The notes below the pieces were generated by a model, which saw only the letters and a list, made by a program, of their open reading frames with translations, searched no databases and was not told the origin of the DNA. A program made the position numbers and the translations under genes. Positions 47,032-55,500 of a stretch of 64,000 bases of DNA are shown here, piece after piece (the first letter of the stretch is position 1; each line of letters starts with the position of its first letter). Location: positions 1,798,001-1,862,000 of the forward strand of contig NZ_CP071444.1 of the NCBI RefSeq assembly GCF_017352215.1, written 5' to 3'. The stretch is from Alkalibacter rhizosphaerae (GTDB taxonomy: Bacteria; Bacillota; Clostridia; Eubacteriales; Alkalibacteraceae).

Positions 47032-48363
47032 ATGGATGTGAAACATTCAACATTCAAGGGTGGGATCCATCCTCCGTATCGCAAGGAGTTGACAAAGGAC
47101 AAGCCCCTGAAAGTAGCCAGAACGCCGGATCAGGTCGTGATCCCCATGTCATTGCATATTGGTGCGCCGTGTACTCCCATGGTAAAGAAAGGGGATACGG
47201 TAAAAAAAGGACAACGGATCGGAGATCCAAACGGATTTGTATCTGTACCGATCCATGCCAGCGTATCGGGTCAAGTAGTGGCAGTAGAACCGAGACTCCA
47301 TCCCAACGGCCAGCAGGTGATGTCGGTGGTGATCCAGAATGATGGTTTGGAGACCCTGTCGGAAGAGGTGGTACCCAAAGGCGAACTGGATAACCTGGAA
47401 CCGGCAGCGATCAAGGAGATCATCTTGAATGCCGGAATTGTCGGATTGGGTGGAGCAACCTTTCCCACCCATGTCAAATTGTCGCCGCCACCGGACAAGA
47501 AGATCGACTTTGTCGTGATCAATGCGGCAGAATGTGAGCCGTACCTGACCACAGACGACCAGCTTATGCGGGTCTATCCCGAAAAAATCATTTATGGGTT
47601 GAAAGCCATGATGAAGGTTTTGGGCGTGGACAAAGGCTTTATCGGAATCGAAGACAACAAGCCGGAAGCGTTGGAGGCCATATACCAGGCCATCGACGAC
47701 AAAGGGAAAATCGAAGTATTTTCACTCCATACCAAATATCCTCAAGGTTCGGAAAAACAGTTGATCACTGCCGTTACCGGCCGTGAAGTACCTTCCGGTG
47801 GATTGCCCATGGATGCAGGTGTGGTGGTGTCCAATGTAGGTACGGCTGTTGCCGTCAGCGACGCCATCCAGCTGGGAATGCCTTTGGTGGAGCGGGTAGT
47901 CACTGTTACCGGCAGTGCCATAGCAGATCCCCAAACATTGATGGTAAAGATCGGAACTTCTGTGAATCATCTGATCGACGAGTGTGGAGGATTCAGCGAA
48001 CCGCCGGCAAAGATCATCAATGGTGGACCCATGATGGGAATCGCACAATTTTCGTCGGAGATCCCCGTCATAAAAGGAACGTCCGGGATCCTTTGTCTCA
48101 ATGAAAAAGATGCTCATGTGGAAGAACCGTCGGCTTGCATTCGGTGTGGAAAATGCGTCAGTGTTTGTCCAGTGAAGCTGTTGCCTTTATACCTTTCCGA
48201 ATACTCCCTCCGAGGAGATTATGACACTTGCAAAAAATACCATGCACTGGATTGCGTGGAATGCGGAAGCTGCTCCTTTATATGTCCGGCAAAACGAACG
48301 TTGGTTTCGTCCATTCGAGTCGCAAAAAGGGAAATCATCGCAAGCAGCAGAAAAGGAAACTAG
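47032..48363 (+). CDS. rnfC: Rnf complex subunit C
   Basis: 443 residues, within the usual range of clostridial RnfC. N-terminal NQR/Rnf domain, an NADH/FMN-binding NuoF-like region with GIVGLGGATFPTHVKLSPP and INAAECEPYLTTDD, a SLBB segment, then two [4Fe-4S] motifs CIRCGKCVSVCPVKLLP and CVECGSCSFICPAKRTL. It is the NAD-facing peripheral subunit of the Na+- or H+-pumping ferredoxin:NAD+ oxidoreductase. First gene of the operon C-D-G-E-A-B, with its own promoter. Confidence 0.95.
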   Translation: MDVKHSTFKGGIHPPYRKELTKDKPLKVARTPDQVVIPMSLHIGAPCTPMVKKGDTVKKGQRIGDPNGFVSVPIHASVSGQVVAVEPRLHPNGQQVMSVVIQNDGLETLSEEVVPKGELDNLEPAAIKEIILNAGIVGLGGATFPTHVKLSPPPDKKIDFVVINAAECEPYLTTDDQLMRVYPEKIIYGLKAMMKVLGVDKGFIGIEDNKPEALEAIYQAIDDKGKIEVFSLHTKYPQGSEKQLITAVTGREVPSGGLPMDAGVVVSNVGTAVAVSDAIQLGMPLVERVVTVTGSAIADPQTLMVKIGTSVNHLIDECGGFSEPPAKIINGGPMMGIAQFSSEIPVIKGTSGILCLNEKDAHVEEPSACIRCGKCVSVCPVKLLPLYLSEYSLRGDYDTCKKYHALDCVECGSCSFICPAKRTLVSSIRVAKREIIASSRKGN

Positions 48364-48377
48364 GGGGATAAAGGATC

Positions 48378-49319
48378 ATGAATGAACAATTGTTAACCGT
48401 CTCATCATCGCCGCACATCCGGGCATCCCATAGTACTGCATCCATCATGCGGGATGTGGTCATTGCCCTGTTGCCTGCCATGGCGGCCGGAATCATATTT
48501 TTGGGGATCAATGCGGCAATTTTGACGTTGATTTGCATCGTCACCAGCGTATTGACCGAGTTTGTCGTACAGAGATTCATCATGAAAAGAAAAGTTACCG
48601 TCACCGATTGGAGTGCAGTGGTCACGGGAATCCTTCTTGGATTCAACTTGCCTGTGACAGCGCCCTGGTGGTTGGCTGTCATCGGATCCATATTTGCCAT
48701 TGCCATCGTAAAGCAGGCCTTTGGCGGTATCGGACAGAACTTCATCAATCCGGCCTTGGCGGCAAGGGCATTTTTGCTGGCATCCTGGCCGACGAGAATG
48801 ACCTCTGCAGCATTTGTTACGGATACGTACACAACGGCCACTCCTCTTGCACTTTTAAAGAGCGGAGAAGTGACAGCAGCCGGATTGCCTAGCTACATGG
48901 ACTTGTTTATGGGAAACATTGGAGGATCCATTGGTGAAATTTCGGCCTTGGCCTTGTTGATCGGAGGGATCTATCTCATCGTGCGACAAGTGATCAGTTG
49001 GAGGATCCCGGTCATCTTTATTGGAACGGTCATGGTATTTACGTTTGCAGCAGGGCAAGATCCCCTGTACCACGCCATGGCTGGTGGTTTGCTGCTTGGA
49101 GCGTTTTTTATGGCAACGGACTATTCCTCTTCGCCGGTAACGGTTCGGGGCCAGATCATTTATGCTTTGGGCTGCGGGATCATTACCAGCGTCATTCGAC
49201 TTTGGGGAGGATACCCGGAAGGGGTCTCCTATTCCATCTTGTTGATGAATGTGGCAACTCCGTTGATCGAACGATTCAGTATGCCTAAAATTTACGGGGA
49301 GGTGAAGGGCGATGCGTGA
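48378..49319 (+). CDS. rnfD: Rnf complex subunit D
   Basis: 313 residues, membrane protein with about nine to ten helices and covalent FMN in the family. Typical segments: SPHIRASHSTASIMRDVVIALLPA at the N-terminus, GGIGQNFINPALAARAFLLASWP and FFMATDYSSSPVTVRGQ. It forms part of the ion-translocating core with RnfA, E and G. It lies 14 bp after rnfC and overlaps rnfG by eight bases. Confidence 0.95.
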   Translation: MNEQLLTVSSSPHIRASHSTASIMRDVVIALLPAMAAGIIFLGINAAILTLICIVTSVLTEFVVQRFIMKRKVTVTDWSAVVTGILLGFNLPVTAPWWLAVIGSIFAIAIVKQAFGGIGQNFINPALAARAFLLASWPTRMTSAAFVTDTYTTATPLALLKSGEVTAAGLPSYMDLFMGNIGGSIGEISALALLIGGIYLIVRQVISWRIPVIFIGTVMVFTFAAGQDPLYHAMAGGLLLGAFFMATDYSSSPVTVRGQIIYALGCGIITSVIRLWGGYPEGVSYSILLMNVATPLIERFSMPKIYGEVKGDA

Positions 49320-49902
49320 AATAGTACGGTTGTCTTTGGTCTTGTTTGTCATAGCTGCCATCTCCGCCTTGTTGTTGGGTGCGACCAATTACGTAACAAG
49401 AGACATCATAGCAGAACAGATCCGGGTCCAGAATGAACAGGCCAGGATCGAAGTATTGGGGGAAGCGGATGCCTTTGAACAAATGGATCCGGCCCAACTT
49501 CGTTCCCTGGTGGAAAATCTGGGTTTTGAAAATCCGGAGATCATGGAAGAAGTGTATATTGGGAAAAAGAGCGGAGAGATCATTGGCTATACCTTCAAAT
49601 CCTTGCCGAAAGGATACGGAGGCAATATAACGGTCCTTACCGGCATTGCCTTGGATGGAACCGTCACCGGCATGCGGGTGGTCAGCCACAGCGAGACACC
49701 TGGTTTGGGAGCCAAATCCACGGAGCCGGCGTTTATGGACCAGTTCCAGGGTTTGTCCGCAGGCGAACCTGTGTCCGTTATCAAGAGCGGAACGTCCCAG
49801 GGCAATGAAGTGAACGCCATCACCGGTTCCACCATTACTTCCCAGGGCGTGACCGACGGTGTGAATGCTTCCATTGAAGTGTTCGGCGAACTTAATAAGT
49901 AG
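49312..49902 (+). CDS. rnfG: Rnf complex subunit G
   Basis: 196 residues: one N-terminal membrane helix (LSLVLFVIAAISALLLGA), then an extracytoplasmic FMN-binding domain. The flavinylation motif reads NAITGSTITS, where the second Thr is the expected covalent FMN site. Also seen: GYGGNITVLTGIALDGTVTGMRVVSHSETPGLG, the FMN-binding core. It shuttles electrons across the membrane in the Rnf pump. Confidence 0.94.
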   Translation: MREIVRLSLVLFVIAAISALLLGATNYVTRDIIAEQIRVQNEQARIEVLGEADAFEQMDPAQLRSLVENLGFENPEIMEEVYIGKKSGEIIGYTFKSLPKGYGGNITVLTGIALDGTVTGMRVVSHSETPGLGAKSTEPAFMDQFQGLSAGEPVSVIKSGTSQGNEVNAITGSTITSQGVTDGVNASIEVFGELNK

Positions 49903-49920
49903 GGTGGAGGTGTAATAATC

Positions 49921-50511
49921 ATGGAATTTGGAAAAAACTTATTTAATGGAATTATTCCCGAAAACCCGATCTTTCGATTGATGCTGGGCATGTGTCCCAC
50001 GCTGGCCGTTACCACATCGGCCGTCAACGGAGTGGGAATGGGACTATCTACAACAGTGGTGCTGATCGGATCCAACGTGGTCATCGCGTTGTTGAAGAAA
50101 GTCATCCCGGATAAAATTCGGATCCCCGCTTTTATCGTGGTCATTGCCACGTTTGTAACACTGGTGGGATTGTTGTTGAAAGCTTATATTCCGGCATTGG
50201 ATCAATCCTTGGGGTTGTTCATCCCATTGATCGTGGTCAACTGCATCATTCTGGCTCGAGCGGAAGCCTTTGCTTCCAAAAATACGGTCATGAATTCTTT
50301 GGCGGACGGCTTGGGAATGGGTCTGGGCTTTACCCTGGCGTTGACCATCATTGCATCCATTCGAGAACTTTTCGGTGCTGGAAGCATATTTGGGATCTCC
50401 ATCCTTGGCGCGAGTTTTGAGCCGGCCTTGATGATGATTCTTCCTCCGGGAGCTTTTCTGACACTGGGTCTGTTGTTGGCACTTTTAAACAAAGTGACCG
50501 CATCGAAGTAG
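49921..50511 (+). CDS. rnfE: Rnf complex subunit E
   Basis: 196 residues, six membrane helices. Family signatures [20 protein letters not shown] and [17 protein letters not shown]-like text ([20 protein letters not shown]). RnfE and RnfA are homologous inverted-topology subunits that hold a [2Fe-2S] cluster between them through conserved cysteines, here the Cys of GMCPTL and of [19 protein letters not shown]. Fourth gene of the operon. Confidence 0.95.
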   Translation: MEFGKNLFNGIIPENPIFRLMLGMCPTLAVTTSAVNGVGMGLSTTVVLIGSNVVIALLKKVIPDKIRIPAFIVVIATFVTLVGLLLKAYIPALDQSLGLFIPLIVVNCIILARAEAFASKNTVMNSLADGLGMGLGFTLALTIIASIRELFGAGSIFGISILGASFEPALMMILPPGAFLTLGLLLALLNKVTASK

Positions 50512-50524
50512 AGGGGGGAGAGAC

Positions 50525-51100
50525 ATGGTAAAATTATTCGTCATTTTATTGAGTGCCATCCTGGTCAATAACTTTGTGTTGTCTCGATTCTTGGGGATCT
50601 GTCCGTTTTTGGGCGTATCCAAGCAAGTAGAGACAGCCGTAGGCATGGGAGCGGCGGTAACTTTTGTTATGGTATTGGCCAGTGCCATTACCTACGTGAT
50701 CCAATACGCCGTGCTGGAACGATTTGGTTTGGAGTACCTGCAGACCATCGCATTTATTCTGGTCATTGCGACCCTGGTCCAGTTTGTGGAAATGGTCATA
50801 CAAAAGTCCAGTCCAACACTGTATCAGGCGTTGGGGGTGTATCTGCCTCTGATCACGACAAACTGTGCCGTTTTGGGTGTTGCCATTTTGAACATAGAAC
50901 AAAAATACAACTTTATCGAGACGCTGGTCCATGGATTTGGAGCCGCAGTCGGCTTTACCCTGGCCATCGTCTTGTTTGCTGGAATTCGAGAACGTCTCGT
51001 GATGTCAGATGTGCCCCAACCATTGCAGGGATTTCCCATTGCATTGATTACGGCAAGCTTGATGTCCATGGCCTTCCTTGGATTTCAAGGCTTGTTATAG
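50525..51100 (+). CDS. rnfA: Rnf complex subunit A
   Basis: 191 residues, six membrane helices. Opens with [31 protein letters not shown], the near-invariant RnfA start, with [15 protein letters not shown] later; these cysteines supply the intramembrane [2Fe-2S] cluster shared with RnfE. RBS GGGGGGAG-like just before the ATG. Confidence 0.95.
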   Translation: MVKLFVILLSAILVNNFVLSRFLGICPFLGVSKQVETAVGMGAAVTFVMVLASAITYVIQYAVLERFGLEYLQTIAFILVIATLVQFVEMVIQKSSPTLYQALGVYLPLITTNCAVLGVAILNIEQKYNFIETLVHGFGAAVGFTLAIVLFAGIRERLVMSDVPQPLQGFPIALITASLMSMAFLGFQGLL

Positions 51101-51112
51101 GAGGAGGAGCGT

Positions 51113-51940
51113 ATGATCGGTGAATTGATAACTCCCGTATTGTGGCTTGGGGTCTTCGGTCTGCTCTTCGGAGGTGGTTTGGCGTTTGCGTCCAGGGTGT
51201 TTGCCGTGGAAGTGGATCCAAAAGTGCCTTTGTTGAAAGACGTGTTGCCCGGCGCCAATTGCGGCGGCTGCGGATATCCGGGTTGCGATGCCTTTGCGGC
51301 AGCGCTGGCATCCGGAGAAGCACCGGCAAACGGCTGTCCCGTTGGAGGTGCTGCTGTAACGGAAAAAGTAGCGGAAATCTTAGGGGTTGCTGCAGATGAA
51401 GGGGAGCGTATGGTTGCCCGGGTCATTTGCAACGGCACTTATGACAATGCTGTGGAACGTGCAAAATATTATGGTGTCATGGATTGCCGGGAAGCCAACA
51501 TTGCCAACGGCGGCAGCAAAGGCTGTCAGTACGGTTGCATGGGTCTTGGGACCTGCGAGCGGGTATGTCCTTTTGATGCCATCCATGTCAACGACCAGGG
51601 TGTGGCTGTTGTAGACAAGGAGAAGTGTACGGCTTGCAACAAATGCGTGGTCGCCTGCCCGAAAAATGTCATTAAACTGGTACCGGCTTCTAAAGGAGTT
51701 CATGTAGACTGCAATTCCCTGGACAAGGGAAAAGACGTGAAAGCCAACTGCAAAGTGGGCTGCATCGGATGTCAGATCTGCGTGAAAAACTGTCCGGAAA
51801 AAACCATCGGATTTGAAAACAATCTGGCTTTCATCAAGTATGAAGGTTGTACCGAGTGTCAAATCTGTGTACAAAAATGTCCGACAAAAGCTATCAGCGG
51901 ACAATTGGAAAAGCTGCGGGAACAGGCGGCAAACCAATAA
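51113..51940 (+). CDS. rnfB: Rnf complex subunit B
   Basis: 275 residues. One N-terminal helix, then an Fe-S domain GANCGGCGYPGCDAFAAALASGEAPANGCPVGG, followed by ferredoxin-type [4Fe-4S] motifs, several with CxxCxxC spacing (CTACNKCVVACP, CIGCQICVKNCP, CTECQICVQKCP), plus CQYGCMGLGTCERVCP. It is the ferredoxin-facing entry point for electrons in Rnf. Last gene of the operon, followed by a strong terminator. Confidence 0.95.
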   Translation: MIGELITPVLWLGVFGLLFGGGLAFASRVFAVEVDPKVPLLKDVLPGANCGGCGYPGCDAFAAALASGEAPANGCPVGGAAVTEKVAEILGVAADEGERMVARVICNGTYDNAVERAKYYGVMDCREANIANGGSKGCQYGCMGLGTCERVCPFDAIHVNDQGVAVVDKEKCTACNKCVVACPKNVIKLVPASKGVHVDCNSLDKGKDVKANCKVGCIGCQICVKNCPEKTIGFENNLAFIKYEGCTECQICVQKCPTKAISGQLEKLREQAANQ

Positions 51941-51950
51941 AGTCTACTTG

Positions 51951-51981
51951 AAGCCTTCGCATATTTGCGAAGGCTTTTTTA
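51951..51981 (+). terminator. Terminator of the rnf operon
   Basis: AAGCCTTCGCA/TGCGAAGGCTT perfect stem with a four-base loop and a T run. Confidence 0.92.
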
Positions 51982-52043
51982 ACGGGATCATCGATTTTCA
52001 GGTTGGATCAGATCGTGTACAATGTATAATTTTCCGTACACTG

Positions 52044-52072
52044 TTTACTTGACTGCCCATTTAATTTATAAT
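52044..52072 (+). promoter_or_regulatory. Promoter of the DUF4321-maf pair
   Basis: TTTACT, 17 bp, TATAAT, 28 bp before the start codon. Confidence 0.65.
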
Positions 52073-52100
52073 AAGGATAAATTAGAAGGAGAAATCGACC

Positions 52101-52361
52101 ATGAGAGTAAACGGCAGCAAAGGGCTTTTTATCTTTATATTATTGTTTTCACTGATTGCCGGAACATTTATCGGTGAATTGTTGGGACCCACCATCCCGA
52201 TTTTTGCGAGAGGGTTTGATTTGAGCCTGTTCAATCAAGGATCCGGTTCCTGGATCGTGGATCTACATTCCATCAAGCTGAACTTGGGCTTGTATATGAA
52301 ATTGAATCTTGGCAGTATCCTGTTTCTTATTGCCGCGATCGCAGTATTTTATAAAAAGTAA
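52101..52361 (+). CDS. DUF4321 small membrane protein
   Basis: 86 residues with two membrane helices (GLFIFILLFSLIAGTFIGELL and LNLGSILFLIAAIAVFYKK) joined by an outside loop. It matches DUF4321, found in Clostridia just upstream of maf and mreB. Function unknown; the location suggests a part in envelope or cell-shape maintenance. RBS AGAAGGAGAA. Confidence 0.85.
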   Translation: MRVNGSKGLFIFILLFSLIAGTFIGELLGPTIPIFARGFDLSLFNQGSGSWIVDLHSIKLNLGLYMKLNLGSILFLIAAIAVFYKK

Positions 52362-52373
52362 AGGGGCGTTAGC

Positions 52374-52961
52374 ATGAATAAAAAAAAGAGGATCGTGTTG
52401 GCATCCACGTCCACCAGAAGAAAAGAGATCCTGGAAAATTTGGGATTGGACTTCGATATCGCACACAGCAACGTAGAAGAGAAGGTGGACAAATACTTGT
52501 CTTTTGAAGAAAATGTGGAGCGCATTGCATTGGATAAGGCATTGGATGTATCCGAGCAACTCAAGGACGACGACGTACTTATCATTGCGGCTCACACCAT
52601 GTTGATCCAGGAAACCCTGATCGGCATGCCTACCACGGAACAGGAAGCATACGATATCCTGAAGCGGCTTTCCGGAAAGGTCCATGAGATCATTACTGGG
52701 GTCTGTGTTTTTGACACGCTGGAAAACAGGGGCATGTTCACCCACAAGAAAACGAAGATCCGGTTTGTAAACTTGAAAGACGATTTTATTCGAAAATACA
52801 TCAATTACGGCGATACATGGAGAAAGGCGGGAGCCTACTCCATTACCGGTAAGGGCGCCTTGTTGGTAGAAGACATCGAAGGGTGCTACACGAATGCCAT
52901 GGGACTTCCCGTAAGTCTGTTGGGCGAAATGCTGGTTGAATTTGATATCAAAGTCATTTGA
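52374..52961 (+). CDS. maf: Maf-like protein with altered catalytic motifs
   Basis: 195 residues, the usual Maf length. It has the N-terminal pattern VLASTSTRRKEILENLGLDF and LSGKVHEIITGVCVFD, as in Maf nucleotide pyrophosphatases, which remove non-canonical NTPs. Two hallmark sites differ: the catalytic ADTxV is AAHTML (Asp to His) and GKP is GMP (Lys to Met). Activity may be lost or changed. The place before mreB is the classic one. The family was first named for septum inhibition. Confidence 0.82.
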   Translation: MNKKKRIVLASTSTRRKEILENLGLDFDIAHSNVEEKVDKYLSFEENVERIALDKALDVSEQLKDDDVLIIAAHTMLIQETLIGMPTTEQEAYDILKRLSGKVHEIITGVCVFDTLENRGMFTHKKTKIRFVNLKDDFIRKYINYGDTWRKAGAYSITGKGALLVEDIEGCYTNAMGLPVSLLGEMLVEFDIKVI

Positions 52962-52976
52962 CGACAAAAGCAAGCA

Positions 52977-53006
52977 AGGAACCGCCATCAGCGGTTCTTT
53001 TCTTTT
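52977..53006 (+). terminator. Terminator after maf
   Basis: GAACCGC/GCGGTTC stem with a five-base loop and TTTTCTTTT. Confidence 0.8.
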
Positions 53007-53012
53007 GTCTTG

Positions 53013-53041
53013 TTGTGGCAATTGTTTTAAATTGGTATACT
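53013..53041 (+). promoter_or_regulatory. Promoter of the mre operon
   Basis: TTGTGG, 17 bp, TATACT. A second candidate, TGCAAT-16-TATAAT, starts seven bases downstream at 53048. Both precede the mreB GTG by 55-90 bp. Confidence 0.45.
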
Positions 53042-53128
53042 GTAGGTGCAATTTTGTTTCAATTAAGCTATAATAAACTTTCGCAGTTTATAATCGTAGT
53101 TGTTTAAACTAGAGGAGGAGAAAAAAGC

Positions 53129-54139
53129 GTGGGATTATTCAATAAATCATATATAGGGATCGACTTGGGTACGGCAAATACATTGGTTGCTGTCCGAGGG
53201 AAAGGGATCATCATTAGGGAACCATCCGTGGTGGCCATCAACAAGAACACCAATGAAGTTATTGCTGTTGGGATGGAAGCGAAAAAGATGATCGGGAAAA
53301 CACCAGGAAACATCATCGCCATTCGGCCGCTGAAAGAAGGAGTCATTGCAGACTTTCATATCACGCAGAAAATGCTCAAATACTTCATGGGGAAAGCCAT
53401 GCAGGGATTCAACCTCTCAAAGCCTCGGGTCCTTATAGGAATTCCGTCGGATATAACGGAAGTGGAACGAAAAGCAGTGATCGAAGCAGCCCAAATGTCG
53501 GGAGCCAAAGATGTGGGACTCATCGAAGAAGCCTTGGCAACGGCCATAGGTGCCGGTTTGCCGGTCAACGAACCAACAGGAAGCATGGTAGTGGATATCG
53601 GTGGAGGAACGACGGATATCGCTGTTATCAGCCTTGGCGGAATGGTGGTTTCCAGTTCGGTCCGAATCGGCGGGGATGATTTTGACGAAGGGATCATCCA
53701 TTACATCAAAACAAAACACAATCTGATGATCGGTGAAAAAACAGCCGAGACCATCAAAATGAGCATTGCTGCCGTCAGCGACATCAACAAGGATATCTAT
53801 ATCGATATCAAAGGACGAGATCTGGTTTCCGGACTTCCAAGAACGGTGCGTTTCGACCAGGCCCAGGTTTGCGAGGCCATCGAACCGACCGTGTATTCCA
53901 TTGTGGACCGGGTGAAAAATGTGTTGGAAAAAACCCCGCCGGAGCTCCTTTCGGATATTATGAACGGAGGCATTGCCATTACCGGAGGGGGAGCGTTCTT
54001 GCCGGGAGTGGATGTCTTGTTGTCTCGAGAAACGGGAGTGCATTGTTACGTGGCGGAAGATCCTTTGGATTGCGTTGCGAAAGGGACGGCCATGGTACTG
54101 GAACAAGGCTACACCAACATTATTTTTTCCCATTCCTAA
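53129..54139 (+). CDS. mreB: MreB rod-shape actin homologue
   Basis: 336 residues from a GTG start 8 bp after AGGAGGAG. Actin-fold ATP motifs: IGIDLGTANTLVAV (phosphate 1), VVDIGGGTTDIAVISLGG (phosphate 2) and AITGGGAFLPGVDVLL (adenosine). MreB filaments under the membrane guide lateral wall synthesis. First gene of mreBCD-PBP2, the standard elongasome operon. Confidence 0.97.
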   Translation: MGLFNKSYIGIDLGTANTLVAVRGKGIIIREPSVVAINKNTNEVIAVGMEAKKMIGKTPGNIIAIRPLKEGVIADFHITQKMLKYFMGKAMQGFNLSKPRVLIGIPSDITEVERKAVIEAAQMSGAKDVGLIEEALATAIGAGLPVNEPTGSMVVDIGGGTTDIAVISLGGMVVSSSVRIGGDDFDEGIIHYIKTKHNLMIGEKTAETIKMSIAAVSDINKDIYIDIKGRDLVSGLPRTVRFDQAQVCEAIEPTVYSIVDRVKNVLEKTPPELLSDIMNGGIAITGGGAFLPGVDVLLSRETGVHCYVAEDPLDCVAKGTAMVLEQGYTNIIFSHS

Positions 54140-54157
54140 CAGAGGAGGTGCTCTTTG

Positions 54158-54964
54158 GTGAAGTGGTTGAAAGAACGCCGGTTTGGGCTGGTCATCGTCA
54201 TTTTGGTGATCTTGCTGGTGACCGGTGTTGGTATGAGTGCTGGAGGAAGAAGTGAATCCACTTTCCCGGAATCCGTGGTCAGTGGAGGCTTTGGTTCCGT
54301 GAGCGGTTTTTTCTACTCTGCTTCTCATTATGCAAACAATTTCTTTGCATATGTTTCCAATATAGGTTCCCTGCAACAGCGCAATCAGGCACTGGAGGAA
54401 CAACTCAATGAATACAAGAATCGACTGACGGATTATGAGCGGATGGCCAATGAAAACGACATGTTGAAAAATTTGTTGGATTTCAAGGAGGAAAACAGTC
54501 AGTACGAATATCTGTCGGCAACAGTGACGGCCATCGACCCTGATATTGGGTTCAACATGTTTGTACTGAACCGGGGAACAAGAGATGGTGTACAAGCCAA
54601 TATGAGCGTCGTGGTCCGGGAAGGACTGGTGGGCCGGGTGATGGAAGTCTCGGAATTCACATGCAAGGTTTTAGCGGTGACGGACCAAAACAGCATGTTC
54701 AATGGGATCAATGTGCGAACAGGCGCCTATGTTCGTGTGACGGGCACGGAAGATTATCAGTTGGTCGGTTTCATGGATACGGAAGCCGACGTGGTGGACG
54801 GTGACATCATCGTCACTTCCGGATTGACGGGAACCTTCAAGCCGGCCCTGGTCATAGGAGAAGTGGCGGAAGTGACCAGGCCCCAAGGGAAATTGGAGCA
54901 GGTCATTCGCCTCGCTCCTGTGGTGGACATGGAACGGATCATGCATGTCCTGATCATTAAATAG
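54158..54964 (+). CDS. mreC: MreC rod-shape protein
   Basis: 268 residues from GTG 54158 (9 bp after AGGAGG; TTG 54155 is also possible). One N-terminal membrane helix (FGLVIVILVILLVTGVGMS), a coiled coil about 75-115 (NQALEEQLNEYKNRLTDYER), and an extracellular double beta-barrel with VLNRGTRDGVQANMSVVV. It links MreB inside to penicillin-binding proteins outside. Confidence 0.93.
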   Translation: MKWLKERRFGLVIVILVILLVTGVGMSAGGRSESTFPESVVSGGFGSVSGFFYSASHYANNFFAYVSNIGSLQQRNQALEEQLNEYKNRLTDYERMANENDMLKNLLDFKEENSQYEYLSATVTAIDPDIGFNMFVLNRGTRDGVQANMSVVVREGLVGRVMEVSEFTCKVLAVTDQNSMFNGINVRTGAYVRVTGTEDYQLVGFMDTEADVVDGDIIVTSGLTGTFKPALVIGEVAEVTRPQGKLEQVIRLAPVVDMERIMHVLIIK

Positions 54965-54975
54965 TTGGTGATAAG

Positions 54976-55479
54976 ATGCGTACGATAGGAATTCTACTGA
55001 TATTGCTGTTTGGATTGATCTTACAGTCCACCTTCTTCCAATTCATCAACATCGGAGGCCACTATCCGGATCTGGTGTTGATGACCTTGTTGGTCATCGG
55101 CGTTTTTTACGAAAAAGAAGAGTCGTGGAAATACGGATTGATCATCGGCGTGTTGAAAGACGTCCTTTTTGGGGGAGTGTTCGGCATGTTCGGATTGGCG
55201 TATTTGACCACTGTGCTGACAGTGAGTTATTTGGGTGCTTCCGTTTTCAAAGAAAATGTCATTGCCCCTTTGCTCATGTTTCCCGTAGGGGTGGTTTTAT
55301 CCAACGGCATGCTTTTTCTGTTGCGCTATTTCACCGGCTTGCCGACAGCTCTTGATCTGTATCTAGAAACTTGGACCATCGGATATTGGATGATGAATTT
55401 GGCTGGTTTGGTATTGATCTACGTCATATTCAAGCAGTTGAGACAACGAGGTCACTTGTTGGATTCGACAAAAATGTAG
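54976..55479 (+). CDS. mreD: MreD rod-shape membrane protein
   Basis: 167 residues with five to six membrane helices, typical of MreD: YPDLVLMTLLVIGVFYEKEE and GLIIGVLKDVLFGGVFGMFGLAYL. Its sequence is poorly conserved in general; the location between mreC and PBP2 gives most of the support. Confidence 0.9.
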   Translation: MRTIGILLILLFGLILQSTFFQFINIGGHYPDLVLMTLLVIGVFYEKEESWKYGLIIGVLKDVLFGGVFGMFGLAYLTTVLTVSYLGASVFKENVIAPLLMFPVGVVLSNGMLFLLRYFTGLPTALDLYLETWTIGYWMMNLAGLVLIYVIFKQLRQRGHLLDSTKM

Positions 55480-55500
55480 AATGGAAAGGCAGGTGGCGGA

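Noticed and set aside
48335-48841. 168-codon Ala/Met-rich frame antisense to rnfD
   Set aside because: It is a shadow of a hydrophobic membrane-protein gene; rnfD is fully supported by motif and operon position.
53417-54595. 392-codon open frame antisense to mreB-mreC
   Set aside because: It crosses two well-supported genes, is His/Gln-rich as antisense frames often are, and has no ribosome site.
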